In this document: positions 40,746 through 54,200 of the stretch, one piece after another
Position numbering within the stretch: position 1 is the stretch's first letter
Layout of the letters: the number at the start of each line of letters is the position of its first letter
From: Phymatolithon calcareum
Taxonomy: Eukaryota; Rhodophyta; Florideophyceae; Hapalidiales
NCBI GenBank assembly: GCA_977006965.1
Contig: OZ345374.1
Span: 1,860,001-1,924,000, forward strand
Reading direction: 5' to 3'
DNA: 64,000 bases
Position numbers and translations under genes: made by a program
The notes under the pieces: model-generated
Seen by the model: only the letters and a program-made list of their open reading frames with translations
What the model was told of the DNA's origin: nothing
Databases searched by the model: none

Positions 40746-42716
40746 TGTTTCTAGGTCCAAAACTTGCGCCTTGGGTGCAAATTGCCCCCATGCGAGCCGC
40801 AACAATTCTTGACAGAAAGTAATTGGCATAACAGCCGTTCGGTTACTTCTTAGTATAGTGCTTGACGTTAAATGTTCTTTTTACTTCCGATATGGTGAAC
40901 TGTCTGTTGCTCCCTTTTTTAGAGGGAGCAATGGACTCAGTTTATGTAGTGATGTGGCTACTCTAATGTGCCGCTAATAGGGCTAGCGACTCTTACGTCA
41001 CTCGAGACAAGTGGCGCTCGAGTGAAGAGGCAGGGAAGGTGTCCCAGGAACACGAATCTCGAGATGATCGTGTGAGTGTGCTTGCTAAGTCCACATCCGA
41101 CGTGCCCAGATTGGGATCAGCGGCGGTCACAGATTTTATTTATACTATTTCTGAGGCGCCGATTCTCTGGGAGATGTGCTTAATGATCTTACATGTTTTG
41201 TGCCGATCACTGAGAATTTACCGGTCTGCCCATTGCGCGTTTCTCTGCCGGTGAGAATCAACCACAACAAGCCACGATAATAAAGATGAACTTTGCCCTT
41301 TATTATGACATGCAAATCAGAGAGACTTCTCCAACATCCAGATCACCTTCTCATGTATTCTCGACCATACATGCTCCTCGATTTCGTGCTTGCGACACCG
41401 AACCATTGACGAGACACTTCGAAATGTTGATTATGGCAACTGACATTTCGAATCTAGCAGAACTCTAAGAAAGAAGCCGACATTCAACAAGTTGGGACAC
41501 ATGGTACCTTCTCAATAAATCCCCTTCTTTACTTTTAGTGTTTTCACTGCCCTTGCTCCCTCGCTTCCTATTCGCTCAATCAATTTTGATGCGTTCCTTG
41601 GAAAATGTCGGCAAAACCATCTTGCGCAAAGGATTCTATGTTTGCTTTCTTTCAGTCTAAGACCATGGCGCGGGAGATGGTTATCTGCAAACGTGAAAAC
41701 GTTTATCCTGCATCCATGTTCCGCACATGAGGTGCCATATACGGTGCTCTGTTAGTTGGACGTTTCCCAAATTCGAATCACTGCTACCCAGGATTCCGAA
41801 TTTCCCGTTGACACCTAATCTGGGTGTGCTGCCATTACACATTACCGTTCGGCTTTGCATGAGCCGAACTGTAGTTTCTTTTCCCTACAAATAGCACACT
41901 AACTCACGTCCTGAATAAAGAGGCAAGGGAGATACCTTAAATTCCTGTTTACCATCCTCGACGGCCCGTACTGCATCACACGTGTACCAATAAAATGGTT
42001 GGGCTTACACCGTCTACAGTACCCCAATGGCTTCGCGTAGCATTTCCATTCAAATTCTAGGTCCAATCACTTTAGCCGCCTCTTTGGAGATCTTCTTCTT
42101 TTTGAATTTCGTTAAAAAAGCTTCCAATCTTCCGGAATATTCTTATGTAGCTCCTTAATTGGCTTCCGCGTCCAATCCTTTTTCTCTGGAAATCCCAGTC
42201 ACTTGACTTGAATATCAAATCTTGATTCCTTATCCGCTGTCCTAGCTATGAGCTGATTTACAACGTCGTAGCTGGATTCGCTCTTTTCAATGTGGCCATT
42301 AATTCTTTTGAGACTTCTTCTCTATCCTTATCAGCTCGGTACTTCAGAAATCTCGCTGCATGAACTTTTTCGGTTTTCCGCTGAAGATATTTTCCACTTC
42401 GTAAATCAGTTGGCTGTGCGCTCCTAAGCCCGATCTATCTATGCGACTGCTTATGTCTCTTATCCTGAATCTGCCCCACTTGATCGAAATTACTAACTCC
42501 AAAGTTAGGGCAAACTAAATTATTTTCTTGTTCTGTGACTTGATTTGTCTCTGCCGGCTAGCCATCATCTTCGCACTCACAGCTCTTTGTATGCCTTCAA
42601 ATGCACTTTAAATATTTTTTATCTCGATAACCTTCCTTGCAGGCACTTTGTCCATGCTATCCTCCTTTAACGTCTCCTTTCCGAACCCCCGTAGTTTTCA
42701 TCATTTTTCGTTCAGG
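40746..42716. other. No supported gene
   Basis: Only short frames. The block TTACACCGTCTACAGTA near 42005 recurs as ACACCGTCTACAGCACT near 46700, flanking the gypsy element on both sides, and may be what remains of its LTRs. Confidence 0.4.
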
Positions 42717-43742
42717 CTAGATACCTGTCATTACTTCCAACAGGGTCTTGGACGTAGCATCTCCTTTTTCACGGAGACACCAAAGCGATGCCTCGTTTAA
42801 GATTGTTTGAATCATTCCCACCATATTCGGACAGTCCTCCAAACCAAGATTTAGCTCCGATTGAAGGCATTGATAAGCTGCCTTCACATGCTTCATGCAG
42901 CTTTCTACCGTTCCATTCACCCACGGAGACCAAGCCACCGTGAAGCTGTGTTGAACCTTGCAGTCCTTTTTCCAAATCACTCATCATCTCCTTTTTGAAG
43001 TGCGAGCCCTGATCGCTCAAATACATTTTCATAACTGAAAACGTCCTTATCCACCGTGCCAAGCATTATGATACAATCTCTGCGGTTGCCATTTTGACTG
43101 AGTACAGCCAAAAATACGATGGTAAATCTTCCCGAACTATTAGAATGTATTTTTATCCTTCAATACCTATTCCCATGTCCAGAAAGTCGAAATGAATGAC
43201 TTCATTAGGCTTAGTTTCATGTAGTGTAGTTGACAATGGTCTTGGTGTCCTACGTCCAGTTTGCTCCATCACACAATGGAGACACATATTCACGAACTCT
43301 GCGATGTCCTCAGCCATGTTATTCCAACTTTATGTCTCTTTAAGGATACTTCCGGTCCCCTCTTGCCCTCGATGTCCAGATTTTCCGCAGTGCACGACGA
43401 CAACATTTTCAGTTGCAACTCGGAATTATGCAGCAGGACCCAAAATTTTCCGTCCGAGCGGTATAAACCGTCATTATCAATATGTGGCGTTCAACACCAC
43501 TATCATACGCTCCATTTCCTATAAGACTAGCTCCCTTCAAATAGTCATTACGGCTCGCATTTACAGCAAGCCCTTACATGTAGCATTACAGTCATTACAG
43601 TACCGTAGGTTTCGATACGTACGTACACAATAGAGGATCACCAAGGGCAAACTCTAGAACCGCTGCTTACAGCTTACAGCTGCTTTACGCAGCTTGCAGT
43701 TTACAGTTTCTTAAACTGTAAGCATTACAGCGCGCAAGGCTC

Positions 43743-43847
43743 GGAAGCCGCTTCGCGGCTTCCAGATTCTTCCATTGATCCATTTCTCATATTTCCAAGT
43801 CTTTCTTGATCCAATTCTTTTTCTATAAAGGTCGCCGCGAAGCGGCG
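43743..43847. repeat. Two GC-rich hairpins with a shared core
   Basis: Hairpin 1 (43743-43763) has stem GGAAGCCGC/GCGGCTTCC with loop TTC. Hairpin 2 (43833-43847) has stem CGCCGC/GCGGCG with loop GAA. On opposite strands both contain GCCGCTTCGCGGC. They stand out from the AT-rich surroundings. Confidence 0.8.
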
Positions 43848-43852
43848 CCCTC

Positions 43853-43925
43853 GCCTGTTGCCAGGGAACAACCCGACCACAGCCAGTGTGCAAACTTGTG
43901 CGTTTAAAAACCCCACAAAACGTGT
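43853..43925 (-). repeat. Dispersed repeat R2, copy 1
   Basis: On the minus strand GTGGGGTTTTTAAACGCACA, then CACACTGGCTGTGGTCGGG. It matches 56385-56450 on the plus strand. Both can encode K-R-T-S-x-H-T-G-C-G-R-V-V-P. It lies inside the gypsy remnant. Confidence 0.65.
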
Positions 43926-46140
43926 GCCTTGTTGACCAAGCATCCTAATTTTTTATTTTCGATTTCTTGATCATCAGCATGGATGTCCACACAAATATTT
44001 TCATCGGGGACTCGACCATGCTCTTCTTTAGTACCACTTGAGTAGTCCGTCTCACAGCCAAACGCTTTCCTCTGTGTCCCCTCCATCACCTTGTCATGAT
44101 GACGGCCATGATGTTCTCTTCCCCCTCGATATGTTCGATGACGTAAGCGAATCTTGACAGCAATAATCACCAGCGCTGCCCATTTGTTATCACACGTCTG
44201 CCAAGTGATGGATTGAGTGCCACTGGATTAACAGTGAACAGCAAGTTCCTGTGGTCTGTGAACACGTGTACGTTTTCCTCAGTTACAAAAAGGTGATTCA
44301 TCTTTTCGAAAGTCAAGTAAATAGCATATGTCTCCTTCTCATAAGTTGTCCACCATTCTTCATGTCCGGAGAATGCTTTGCCCAAGAACGCCAGTGTTTC
44401 ATGTTTCTGATTTTCGATAACTTTTTCGAGTTCTCCTTTCTCGCATTGGGTCAAACACCTGCACAATAAGCGTCTGACGAGTCCGTATACACAAATATGT
44501 CTTTTGTTCCGTCACAATGCGACAGTTTGGTCATGTTTTTCAATTGCTCCTAGAATTCTTCAAAGAGGTGTCCAAGCGACTCCCCCCATCACAAACTTGA
44601 AAGAGCTCTCTTATGAATTGATTTATTCTGTCGTAACCCATTTACCTTGAGGGCCTCTTCCAGTAATGCTCTCATTTGAGCAATTATATCCTGAAAACCG
44701 TTTATCCCATTTGACATCCACTGCAGGCAATAAAATTATTCACAATGTTCTCCAGAATTAAGGGGTGTATGCATATCCTTCAACCCATTAAATTCCTTAG
44801 ATAGAGCTGCACTCCTTTCCAGTCGACTACTTTTCCGCACCAGCGCACTGCAAGTAGTAATAGGTGACATTTCGTGATCCCAATCTCCAAGTTGTACTCC
44901 CAGCAGACTTCTAGATATTGTCTTAGTTTCTCCAATAATCCCCGCTCACCCTTGTGGTGTAACACACGGTCGTCAAGCCATGACTTGAGACTTCCTCGAA
45001 TATGTGAAAACAACGTCGTAGCTTTTCCCTGAATGGTTTCGCTCCGTCAAAGAGTTCCACATTCATTGGCTCGACTTTCCCGGAAGAGTCTTTTCCCAAG
45101 CGAACTCTCAGCACGTCTCGATATTCATGCAACATGCTCTCCAGTTCCTGTTTTCCACCTTGCGAGAAGCCCGACTCTACGGCTTCTTTTACCCCGAAGT
45201 CAATCGATTCATCAATTTTCCATAGAATATCATGTCTCAACTCGAGCCATTCCTCACCATCACCCTCGAATATCTCGTTTCGCCATTCTCGATCTCTTCT
45301 CTGTAGAAAACTGAACACGCAACCTGCTGGGTGTCTTGGTGCCCCATGAGTTCTTCCATATCGTTTGAGCTCCCTATCTTGTCAGCCACGGCCATGATCA
45401 ACTCTTTGGTGTTGATTTCAAAGGACTCGAGTAATGGTCTTCCAAGTAATGCATCCGAGACTTTTCCTGTTGCCACATACTACTTCAGTTTTCTCAGGTT
45501 CAGATAGAATGCATGCTGGACAAATAGCTCTTCGTTCAAAACCACTTCCCTGTTGACTTCTATGTAGATCCCCTGCCCTTTAAAGTCTTCTTCGAGCGCC
45601 AGGCTGTAATTTCGCGGGCTGTCGTAATATGTGTCTTCATGGTTGCGTTAGAGGGTCGGTAATATACTTGCTCTTTCCTTTTGAGCTTGCCCCGACTTTT
45701 TTCCTCGACTATTTCCCGTGAAAAGAGCCTTGATTATGTTTTCTAAGAAGCATGCACTTATCGTAATTGATTGCCTCTTGGGAGAGATGCTCAACATAGC
45801 CTTTGACATCGGATACTAGAGATACTTAGTAGTCCATCGTCTTCCTAATTTGATCTTTGAAGTTCTTCGATAACAAATACATCTGCACGAGTTAGAGGGT
45901 TGTCTTATGATTTTCTCCTTCAAAGAGTCGTATCCCAGCTCTTCGAGACGAGTGAAGAAATCACTGCAATATTCAATCATACGGGCTCTCGGATTTGCAT
46001 TTAACATGTTAAATTTCACACCTCTCGTTGTTCTCTCGGCCACGCTTGGGTCGAAGGTGTCTTCCTCCTGTTGCTCTAGCGAATTAAGCAATATCTCAAT
46101 CTTTGTCGACGTCAGTTGACTACTCTCCTTCACGGGCGCA

Positions 46141-48541
46141 AACAGTTGCCCCTCTCCAAAAAATGCATGCTCTAGAGGAGGCCACTATCAACCTAGATCT
46201 TTCAACTTTCCTTAGAGAGAGAAGATTTTCCCTTCTTCTTCTCCGCAATTTCGTTTTCTTACTTTTCTCGAGAACGTAAAATTTTCGTCATTTTGACCGG
46301 ATGCACCGATTTAAATATCGAATGGCTCATCGGCGCGAACACTGTTGTTCCTTGCTCCGTTCCACCTCTCTCTTACGTATTCTCGCCTTCGTCCATCACG
46401 GTCATTTAGCTCTCTTTCAACACCGCATTTAAACTCTGCCCAGGGAGAGATATTCTATAGACCAGTGGTGATATTCGAAAAACAAGGTTGTCCTTGAGGG
46501 TGTGGGTAAGGACTTTGGATCATTGATTTAGGTGCGGTGCCCTCCGTTCTGGGAGAGGCCCTACATCCCTCTTCGTTCATTCAGAAATTGTAAACTACAG
46601 CGTAATAGCATTTCGAGTCACTCAGACTGAAAACTACTTCGCCACGCGCCTGTGCACTTGTCTATGTAATATTACATGTACCTATAAACGGGTTGGAGTG
46701 ACACCGTCTACAGCACTAAATGGCGGATGTGATCCTAACTGGTCATTACGAGCTAATGAAAAGAAGAAACAACGAAAGTGCGGTCCAGCATCTGAAGGCC
46801 AGCGAGTTTCTATCATACTCTTGTTATGGACTTAGATGGGCGCAGTAAACCTTTTATCGATCGCGGGTTGCAGGCTCCTACATTCTTCACTCCTCATTTC
46901 TCAACGGCGTAGTACATCTCCATAATCTGGAGGAGGCCATGTCCCTAGTAAGGAGTCCTTACTTCCTTTTATATACGCACTCTTCTTCTCGCCGCGGTTT
47001 CTATTAAGAGACACCCCCTTGATGTTATCATCCCTTAGTTCCTCTTTCCGTGGCTCCTGATTAATGGTCCTTTTGTTCCAAGTCCTAATGAAGAGCCCAG
47101 TGTCCCGATTTTCTTGCTTTTCTAACATTTGTATGAGATCTGATCTTTGCAGACTCCTAGCATTTCTGATTACTCAACAGCTTCTGTCTATGTAAGAGTT
47201 TCTTTTCTTGTTGGTGTAACACGATTCAGTGGACTATAATGGACGCACCGTGTACCAGGCGATTCGCGTCATAATCACTTACATGCTGTATGATGCCTAA
47301 GTTTCTGATTGTAGAAAACTGTAATTTCAATTTACTGCAATTAGTGTACATGAAATATTTGTAGAAGCTCTTTGAAAGCTTGGTTTTGAAGCTCACAAGG
47401 ACGCTGTACTAACTTCGGATTGGGATTTATTTTCATATAGCTGCAGATTGTTCAGGCGCACATACCGTACCGTCTCAACGAAGAGGCACATTTATAAAGC
47501 GAATGCTGTGCTTGATATAAATTTTTGCTGAAGCAAATGAATTGAGCTCGTGGGAGTTGCGCATTTACGATATTGCTCTTTGATTATTTAGTATGATCAG
47601 TCGTTGATTATCGATCTCCCTTCGGTCCGCTAATCGGATTCAAGGCGAGATTTATATATACATTTCCTATTTTATCTATCATAACTTATATGAACGAAAA
47701 TTTGCAGATTCTCTTTCTCTAGACGGTTCTGCAATGTCCTGTTCGTGTTCTAGAGCAATCTAGAAAGTTCCAATTAGTTTCTAGATGTTTCTAGAAACTT
47801 GTACTCTTGATAGAAAGCTCAAATTTGTTTCTAGATATTTCACAAAAGGTATTCTAGAAAGGCTGGACAAAAGTTGCAGGAAATGGAATGACAGTTTTTT
47901 ACAATACAGAAACTCGTGCGTCATACATACAGCGTGTATGTGATTGCTACCACCGCGGTCGTTTGATCGCATTAATGATGGCGCCCGGCGTTGAGCCAAA
48001 GCATTGCACCGATGAATAATACGCGCTCAAGTTTATTCTGACAGTAATGAGCTATTTTGATGAATAATTTCCAGAAGAGAGCGAAAAAAGGAAGGAAAAT
48101 ATCGTGAAAATACAATAAAAGTCCATACACGATCACTGTTTTTGACCGCATGGCACTGAATCTCATGAAAGAACCGATTTACGTAGACATAAAGATTATT
48201 TTTCGGATTCTGCATCTGATTTTTATTAGAAAACAGCTATCAAAAGAAATGTCTCAGACACCAAAGATATTTCAAGATCAAGGTCGCGATATTTCAATTT
48301 CAATCTCTTGAAGATTTGTGATTAAAGCTTTACGATTCACCTGTGGTGCACATTTGCACTTCTTACTGTCTGTATTACATCAATTGTGAGCAAAGGAAAG
48401 CTCTCTCTGGTCAGGAATTGCTCATGGAATAGTCATGGACAAATAAATTTTGGAATGGAATTACCACCGTGTTAATTGCTCCTAATATTTTTAGGAAATT
48501 CAAATTACAACGTGAACAGTTCATCACAGTTCCGGAACTAA
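46141..48541. other. No supported gene
   Basis: AT-rich. Around 47750-47830 the motif TTTCTAGATRTTTC recurs. No coding, RNA or transposon-terminus evidence apart from the possible LTR scrap near 46700. Confidence 0.4.
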
Positions 48542-48988
48542 TATCAAGCTTTCTCTCTGAATTGTGGGAAATACGAACGGCGCGACAAACACTTTTCTAG
48601 ATCATACTCCGGGTATGTCTTTTTCCACATCCAATTTCCAGGAATAGCAAAAACCCTTGTTTCGCGGAATCCTGGCGCCGCCATTGAGTGTACAGACTCA
48701 CTGCTTGCAATTCAAGGAGGAGGAAATGGAGTGGGATTCAGGGTCCCGCGACAGGTGTTGCGATTCGAAGATACCAAGTTCATGGAAATGTCGAGGTCAG
48801 TCGTTACGCATGCCCATACGAAGTATACCAATGCGATTTTGACAAATGAAGACACAATGCGCAAGTGGTCTAATAAGTTCATTGAGCGTTATTTCATTAT
48901 TTACAAGCGTATAAAGTTGTGGAGACGTTCTATAACACCCTTGGACGACATTTTAAGAGAAAGAAAAGGTGAAAGGCTCTCTGGATAA
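48542..48988 (+). other. Unidentified 148-codon open stretch without start
   Basis: Open from 48542 to the TAA at 48986-48988, with no early ATG. The composition is that of an ordinary basic globular protein (F-H-I-Q-F-P-G-I-A, V-T-H-A-H-T-K-Y-T-N-A-I-L, M-R-K-W-S-N-K-F-I). Possibly an exon or a transposon fragment; no family recognised. Confidence 0.3.
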
Positions 48989-50400
48989 CAAGAATCAGCA
49001 AATTTTCGCGAAGAGAGATTCGTACCCGACATCCGTCGAATAAAATCGAGATGTAATACAATATTCGTGTTTGCTAACCAAGGCCGAATGCTTTCCTCTT
49101 CCTATTCCGCCAAGCATGGATCATAATTACAGCCCTCAAAGTAAGTGTCGACGCAAAAAAGACGAGATCTCTATGGAAAAGTTTGTTTCTGGGCTACCGA
49201 AGACTATAGAGGAGCTCATCGAAATTTGGCGTAGAGTAGTTCTGGAGTGAAATGTACTTCCACTTTCCAGCTCATGGATGTAGCCCGCCTAATCCAGATG
49301 ATTAGAGACTACTCTGCTTACCAGTTGAAGCTCAGTGGGCAGAAAAGAACATTTAACAGATTGAAATACGTTGTTCAGCTCCTTGCAGTTTAGAGTCTAC
49401 TTTCTATTTCAACTGTTGTTCAGACTACGAATAGAACCAAGACTTGCTCCTCTCTCACTAAAAGGCGTAACAACTGTAAGGAAAGACAATCCCTATTTCA
49501 TATTGTTGACAATTGCAAAAAAGGTCCGAATTTCTTGTAGTTAAAATGTAAAACCACATAACATTCAGTTCCTCTCTACCTTTCGCGTGTTGATGATGGC
49601 GTGGCTCTGTTCATTCATTAATTGCAATGCATTTTTTAATTTCATGAGAAACACTCAGTTTCTTGAGAGTAAAATTCACTCCAAAGTAAATGGGACCATC
49701 TTTGATGACTGCGTGATTCCTGTGTGAAGTGAAAAGATCGTAATGTGCATTATCTGTTCAATAAATGGTTCATAGTATAGGATAACGACACCAGGGTGTC
49801 GGTGGCACTTGCGGTGCCAGTCCCCAAGACACGTAGGTAACGTGGCAGAGCGTTCGGAAAGTGCCCTGGCGACAATTGCTAGCTTCGCCGAGATTGGCAG
49901 TCGCGGAGCGAAAATGGCACAGTTAATGTGCCGAGATCTGGAGTCGTGTGGCGACAAAGCACGGGTAATGTGCCGAAGCCCAAAGGGCGGATGTGAGGAT
50001 AGTTGGAGTTAGCGCCGGACTCCTCAGAGATCCAGCGCCCAACTCTGGGTGTACACGCCAGCGCTGGAGCGTAGATCTGAAGATCGATGCACAGGAAACA
50101 CTTGAGAGGCTCTTGAGGAGCGCTTGTCTATCCAAGGAGGAGACTTGGGGTGGACCCGATCGCCCTTCTGAAGACTTTCCAAGTGAAGCCAAGCTTGGGT
50201 TTTTACTGAAGTACGCGAAGATGGAGCCTACATGGCGTTCGATAGCCGTCAACCGTAACGTGGCACTACTGTAATGCTACCTCGTGAGACTACAGTAAGG
50301 AGAGTACGATACTTGATGCAATAAACATCGAGGAAATTCACTACATGGCCATCTCGCCAAATCTACTACTCATCCGTTACAACGATGGCGCTCTGTAAGC
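48989..50400. other. No supported gene
   Basis: Around 49790-50270 GC rises and frames lengthen (one of 93 codons at 49993), possibly the decayed 5' part of the MULE that follows. Nothing else recognised. Confidence 0.35.
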
Positions 50401-50940
50401 ATGTTGTCGTGTTCATCTGCAACGCTCAACACAAAACAGTTCCGTACTAACCCCTCCGAAATCGTGGAAAATAAGAATCTCGTGCTACGGGTGGCCGACT
50501 ACGCTGCATCAAGCTGTGACGATGTTGCAAATATCGCGATCTCCCGCAACACGTTGATGGGCAAGTCACCATTTAAAGTGACAATTAGCAGCGATTACCG
50601 TGCTACATGTTCCGGCCGCCACTTTGAAGAGCACCAACGGCCATGTAGGCATGTCGTCGCTGCACTTTTCTACGCTTCTAGGCGCTTGAGGCAGCATCGG
50701 GTGTCATTCGACCTGTGGAACGAGCACTGGTTCGGGGACGCATGGACCTTGAGAACGTGGGCCAAGCAGCATGCGGGCAGTATCACGCGTGTTGCAGTCA
50801 CTGGAGACCAGCTCGTACAGGATGATTTGGTGCCGTTTGAACTTGCGGCTTAGCCGGGCCGCAAGCGCAAGAGGGTCTACTTGACATCCGAAATAAGGGC
50901 CCGTCACTGCTCCTCGTGCGGAAACACTGGTCACTTTTCC
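50401..50940 (+). pseudogene. MULE/FAR1-type transposase C-terminus
   Basis: The frame carries a SWIM-like zinc finger end (C-S-G-R-H-F-E-E-H-Q-R-P-C-R-H-V-V-A-A), in which one expected cysteine is replaced. After an in-frame TAG (50851-50853) the same frame continues with K-R-K-R and a zinc knuckle C-S-S-C-G-N-T-G-H-F. This order is typical of Mutator-like transposases. The catalytic region is missing. Confidence 0.7.
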
Positions 50941-51204
50941 ATGTTATCAATTTCATAGCGTTCGTGGTATGCGTATGACTAGATACGGAAGCTGTTTATG
51001 CTGGTTTACGGCCGATTCGTCTTTTTTTCGGCAGCAATACCTGAGTCTTGACATGTGAAGCACTTACATGATGGTCAGAAACGCTGTTCTATATAGAGAG
51101 TTGCTTACCACGTGGAGATATAATGTTCGATCTGCACGTTGTAGGCACCTCCCAATATCTTAATCTCTGACAAGGCACCAACGCCAAGTTTTTTGTCGGG
51201 GTAT

Positions 51205-54200
51205 CATAACTAGTATTACATAAAGCGAACGACGCCTGCTCTAGGCAGAGGGGGGGAAGGCAGCGTCTCCACAGGTTATGGGCCCTTAACTCGGCGATTC
51301 CGTCTACCAGTGACGGCTACAGACGCGGTACCACTACTGCGCACTTGTTCGAGAAATTCAAAACGCACTGCGTAACCGCAGGCTCAGTCCACGAAACTAT
51401 ATCACCGAAATTCTCGACAACGCGGCGTCACTGGAAGCAGAAAACCGAAAAGCACTGAGTATAGGACATTCAACGAAATCACAATTACTCACGATGTCAA
51501 CAGAGCTCAATCGAGCACTTCCAAAGCTGGATGAAACAACTACATCATATGGAAATATGCGGTGGAGGCGTATGCCGCGAAGCATGATATCCTCAACTAT
51601 ATCACAACTGCAGTACTTGAACCAGCTCCAGAATATGTGCAGGAGCTCGTAACCACGCACAAGAAGAAAATGGCACAAGCACGGAGAGTGTTAACATCGA
51701 CCATACCACTGGAAATATTGCTACAGCTTGGTGAATCCGTGCTTGCGGAAGCACCGCACAAACTTGCTGGAAGCAATAAAACAATGTATCAAAGCGAACG
51801 AATCAGCGGACTACGATGAGCAATTGCTACAGTGCGCAAGGCAGCTCACCCTACGAAACGATGAAAAAGTTGACAAGTATATCAAGCGTCATCTTCGGCT
51901 GAGACAAAAAATGATGAGATCTAACTACCCGCACATTGCATATGAGCAAACAACGGTTACATTATCATTCGGGGTTTTGATCCATAGTAAGTACTAGCTA
52001 CGCACGTACGGCTGCTGTTGGAGAACCGTACGACCACCATCAGAGATTTTAAAACATTTTTAACACTGGTGACCAGTACGGTGGGCTATGGCCTGTGCAC
52101 CTTTTCCGGTCGCTAACAAGTGGTGCGAATACTATCAGAGATTTGGAAATCATACGACGATGTTCTGCTGGGGAAATCCTAACGCAAGCAGATGTCGTGC
52201 TCCCAGACGAGACGAAGCTCAAGTTCGTTCGAGGAGACCAGCACCACTCACGACAAAAGATGAATGCGAGATCAAGCTCGCAGATATGTTCCAGGTTCCG
52301 GCATTCACCAAAAATCTATTATCGGTACATGAGCTAACAGCAAACAACAACTGCCAACTGCTGCTAACGTGCAATGGTAGATAAATCATCAAATCTGACT
52401 ACTGCCCACACCCTAACGAGATAATCGCGAAAGTTGACAAGCACAAAGGCGGCTATCGCATCGCCTACGAAATACAAATTCTGGACTGATAAATTCCAAT
52501 GGAGTTTCCTTTCGAAGAACTATAGAGAGCAATTTCCGTAAGCGCAAAGCGTTAAACACAATACCACCAGACCACGAAAAACAACAGGAGAAACCCCCAG
52601 CGGGTGGAACTAGTATTGCCGAACTACATGATCAAGCCCTAAGGTTCGTGACGGAGGCATCACAGCCGCTGTCTCAAATAAGAGGCCAGATATCGAACCG
52701 AGTGACTGACACAGTAACTTTTCTTGACCAGCTGCCCGAAATACCAGCACAACAGCGACAAAAGCTGGACACAGCCCACAGTTGGCACTTGCGTCTCAAC
52801 CACGTGAATGCAGGATGCCCTCGGCCTCCCGGAGGACTTAGGCTCCGGAATACCAGTGATGCACTGCCAGGGATACTCAGTCGGCCACACACAAAAGGCC
52901 CCACACGGCGATAAAACAACGAGACCACCCCCAGAATATACCGTAATCACGGACATCGCGGGACCGCTGCCAACAACAGTGGAAGCGAGAACTACTTCAT
53001 GACAGTAACAGACCTAGAGAACAGAATGAAATTGGTGTTCCTACTCAAAATCGTATCGAATCAGAAGCTCACATATCGGAAGTATTAACAGAACTCGAAC
53101 ACCATTCCGGACACCCCATAGCACGCATTCAGTGCCACAACCCCAATGAATACCTGAAAAAAGGACTATTTAAGCTGTTTGGCCAGCGAGCGATTGGCCT
53201 TGATCCAGCAAGACCGCACACGGCTAAGGAGAACTCGGTAGCAGAACGACTGAACTGAACTCTAATGGCGCGGGCGTGCCCGCAACACTGCATACGTCGA
53301 AAATTCCGTCTGACAATTACTGGTGATTCTGCCTGCTGGACACTGTCACCAAAACGATTCAACGCTTCAGAGCACAATCAGTGATATTCCACGCCGATTA
53401 TTGCAGAAACACCAATCACCGTATACTCCGTTGACTACGGGTTCAATCAAAGCTGACAAGTTTCGCATGTTCGGAGAATATGGCATCATTGCCAATCTAA
53501 AAAGAATCAAAAGAAGCGGAGGCACGCGGTATCTTAGTGCAGTACCTATGCACAATCGGAGATCATCACTGCAAGATAATATCGCCAAATTCCGGACGGC
53601 TTCGTACCTCTGGTATTGTTAACTTTCGCCTGTAACACCCCCCTTTTCTACCCCATTAGGATGTACAACCAGAAAATACCGAGTATCGATCACCGCAACC
53701 CATGAATCAAACTAACCCACGCAATACCATATTATGCACGCAATGCTGGGAAAAAAGCACTGAAAGAGAGTGCAGACGAACCACGGAGGATAGAATTCCG
53801 CAACCAACATCGACTGGCATCACAAATGTATACGATTGCATGGTAGAAGACCTCATTCAAACATATCTACAACCGCAGTCCATCTCTCAAGAGCGCAACA
53901 GCCATGAATGTCACCTATGGGAAGCGGCATACAAGCACGAATCACAGATGCACGAAGACTTCGGCACCTTTCAATATATAATGTCGAAGACGTGCCGCCT
54001 GACGCCTATATATCCAAGCCAGTATTTACGATAAGGTACAAAAGAAACCCTAACGGACAAGTGAGAAGCTTTAAAATACGGGCCTCTTATCCTGGGAACA
54101 GTCTAACCTGAGGTATCCACTTCGACCCTGACGCAGTGGCATCGTATGCAGCTGACAGGGATTCCGTGGGCGTATGTTTGCCATTGCGGCTCAACAAAAT

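Larger units (their letters stand above)
42717..46140 (-). mobile_element. Ty3/gypsy LTR retrotransposon, decayed
   Basis: Minus-strand order: gag (46133-45816; S-V-A-E-R-T-T-R-G-V-K-F), protease-side region (45476-45237), start of RT (V-E-P-M-N-V-E-L-F-D-G-A-K-P-F), RT thumb (S-W-L-D-D-R-V-L-H-H-K, C-H-L-L-L-L-A-V-R-W-C-G-K), RNase H (T-Y-E-K-E-T-Y-A-I, V-H-V-F-T-D-H-R-N-L-L) and integrase (43062-42717; L-S-D-Q-G-S-H-F, W-S-P-W-V-N-G-T-V-E-S). The order fits Ty3/gypsy. Many stops and frameshifts, and a foreign segment between RNase H and integrase (about 43640-43930). LTRs are not clear. Confidence 0.85.

Noticed and set aside
41987-46740. Clear LTRs of the gypsy element
   Set aside because: Only a short shared block (ACACCGTCTACAG) was found on both sides; too short and too poorly bounded to call LTRs.
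7973-50940. Reassignment of TAG to a sense codon
   Set aside because: In-frame TAG interrupts four remnants (8105, 31872, 32523, 50851), which at first suggested recoding. But other remnants here are interrupted by TAA and TGA, some of the same genes also carry frameshifts, and ordinary decay explains all of them.
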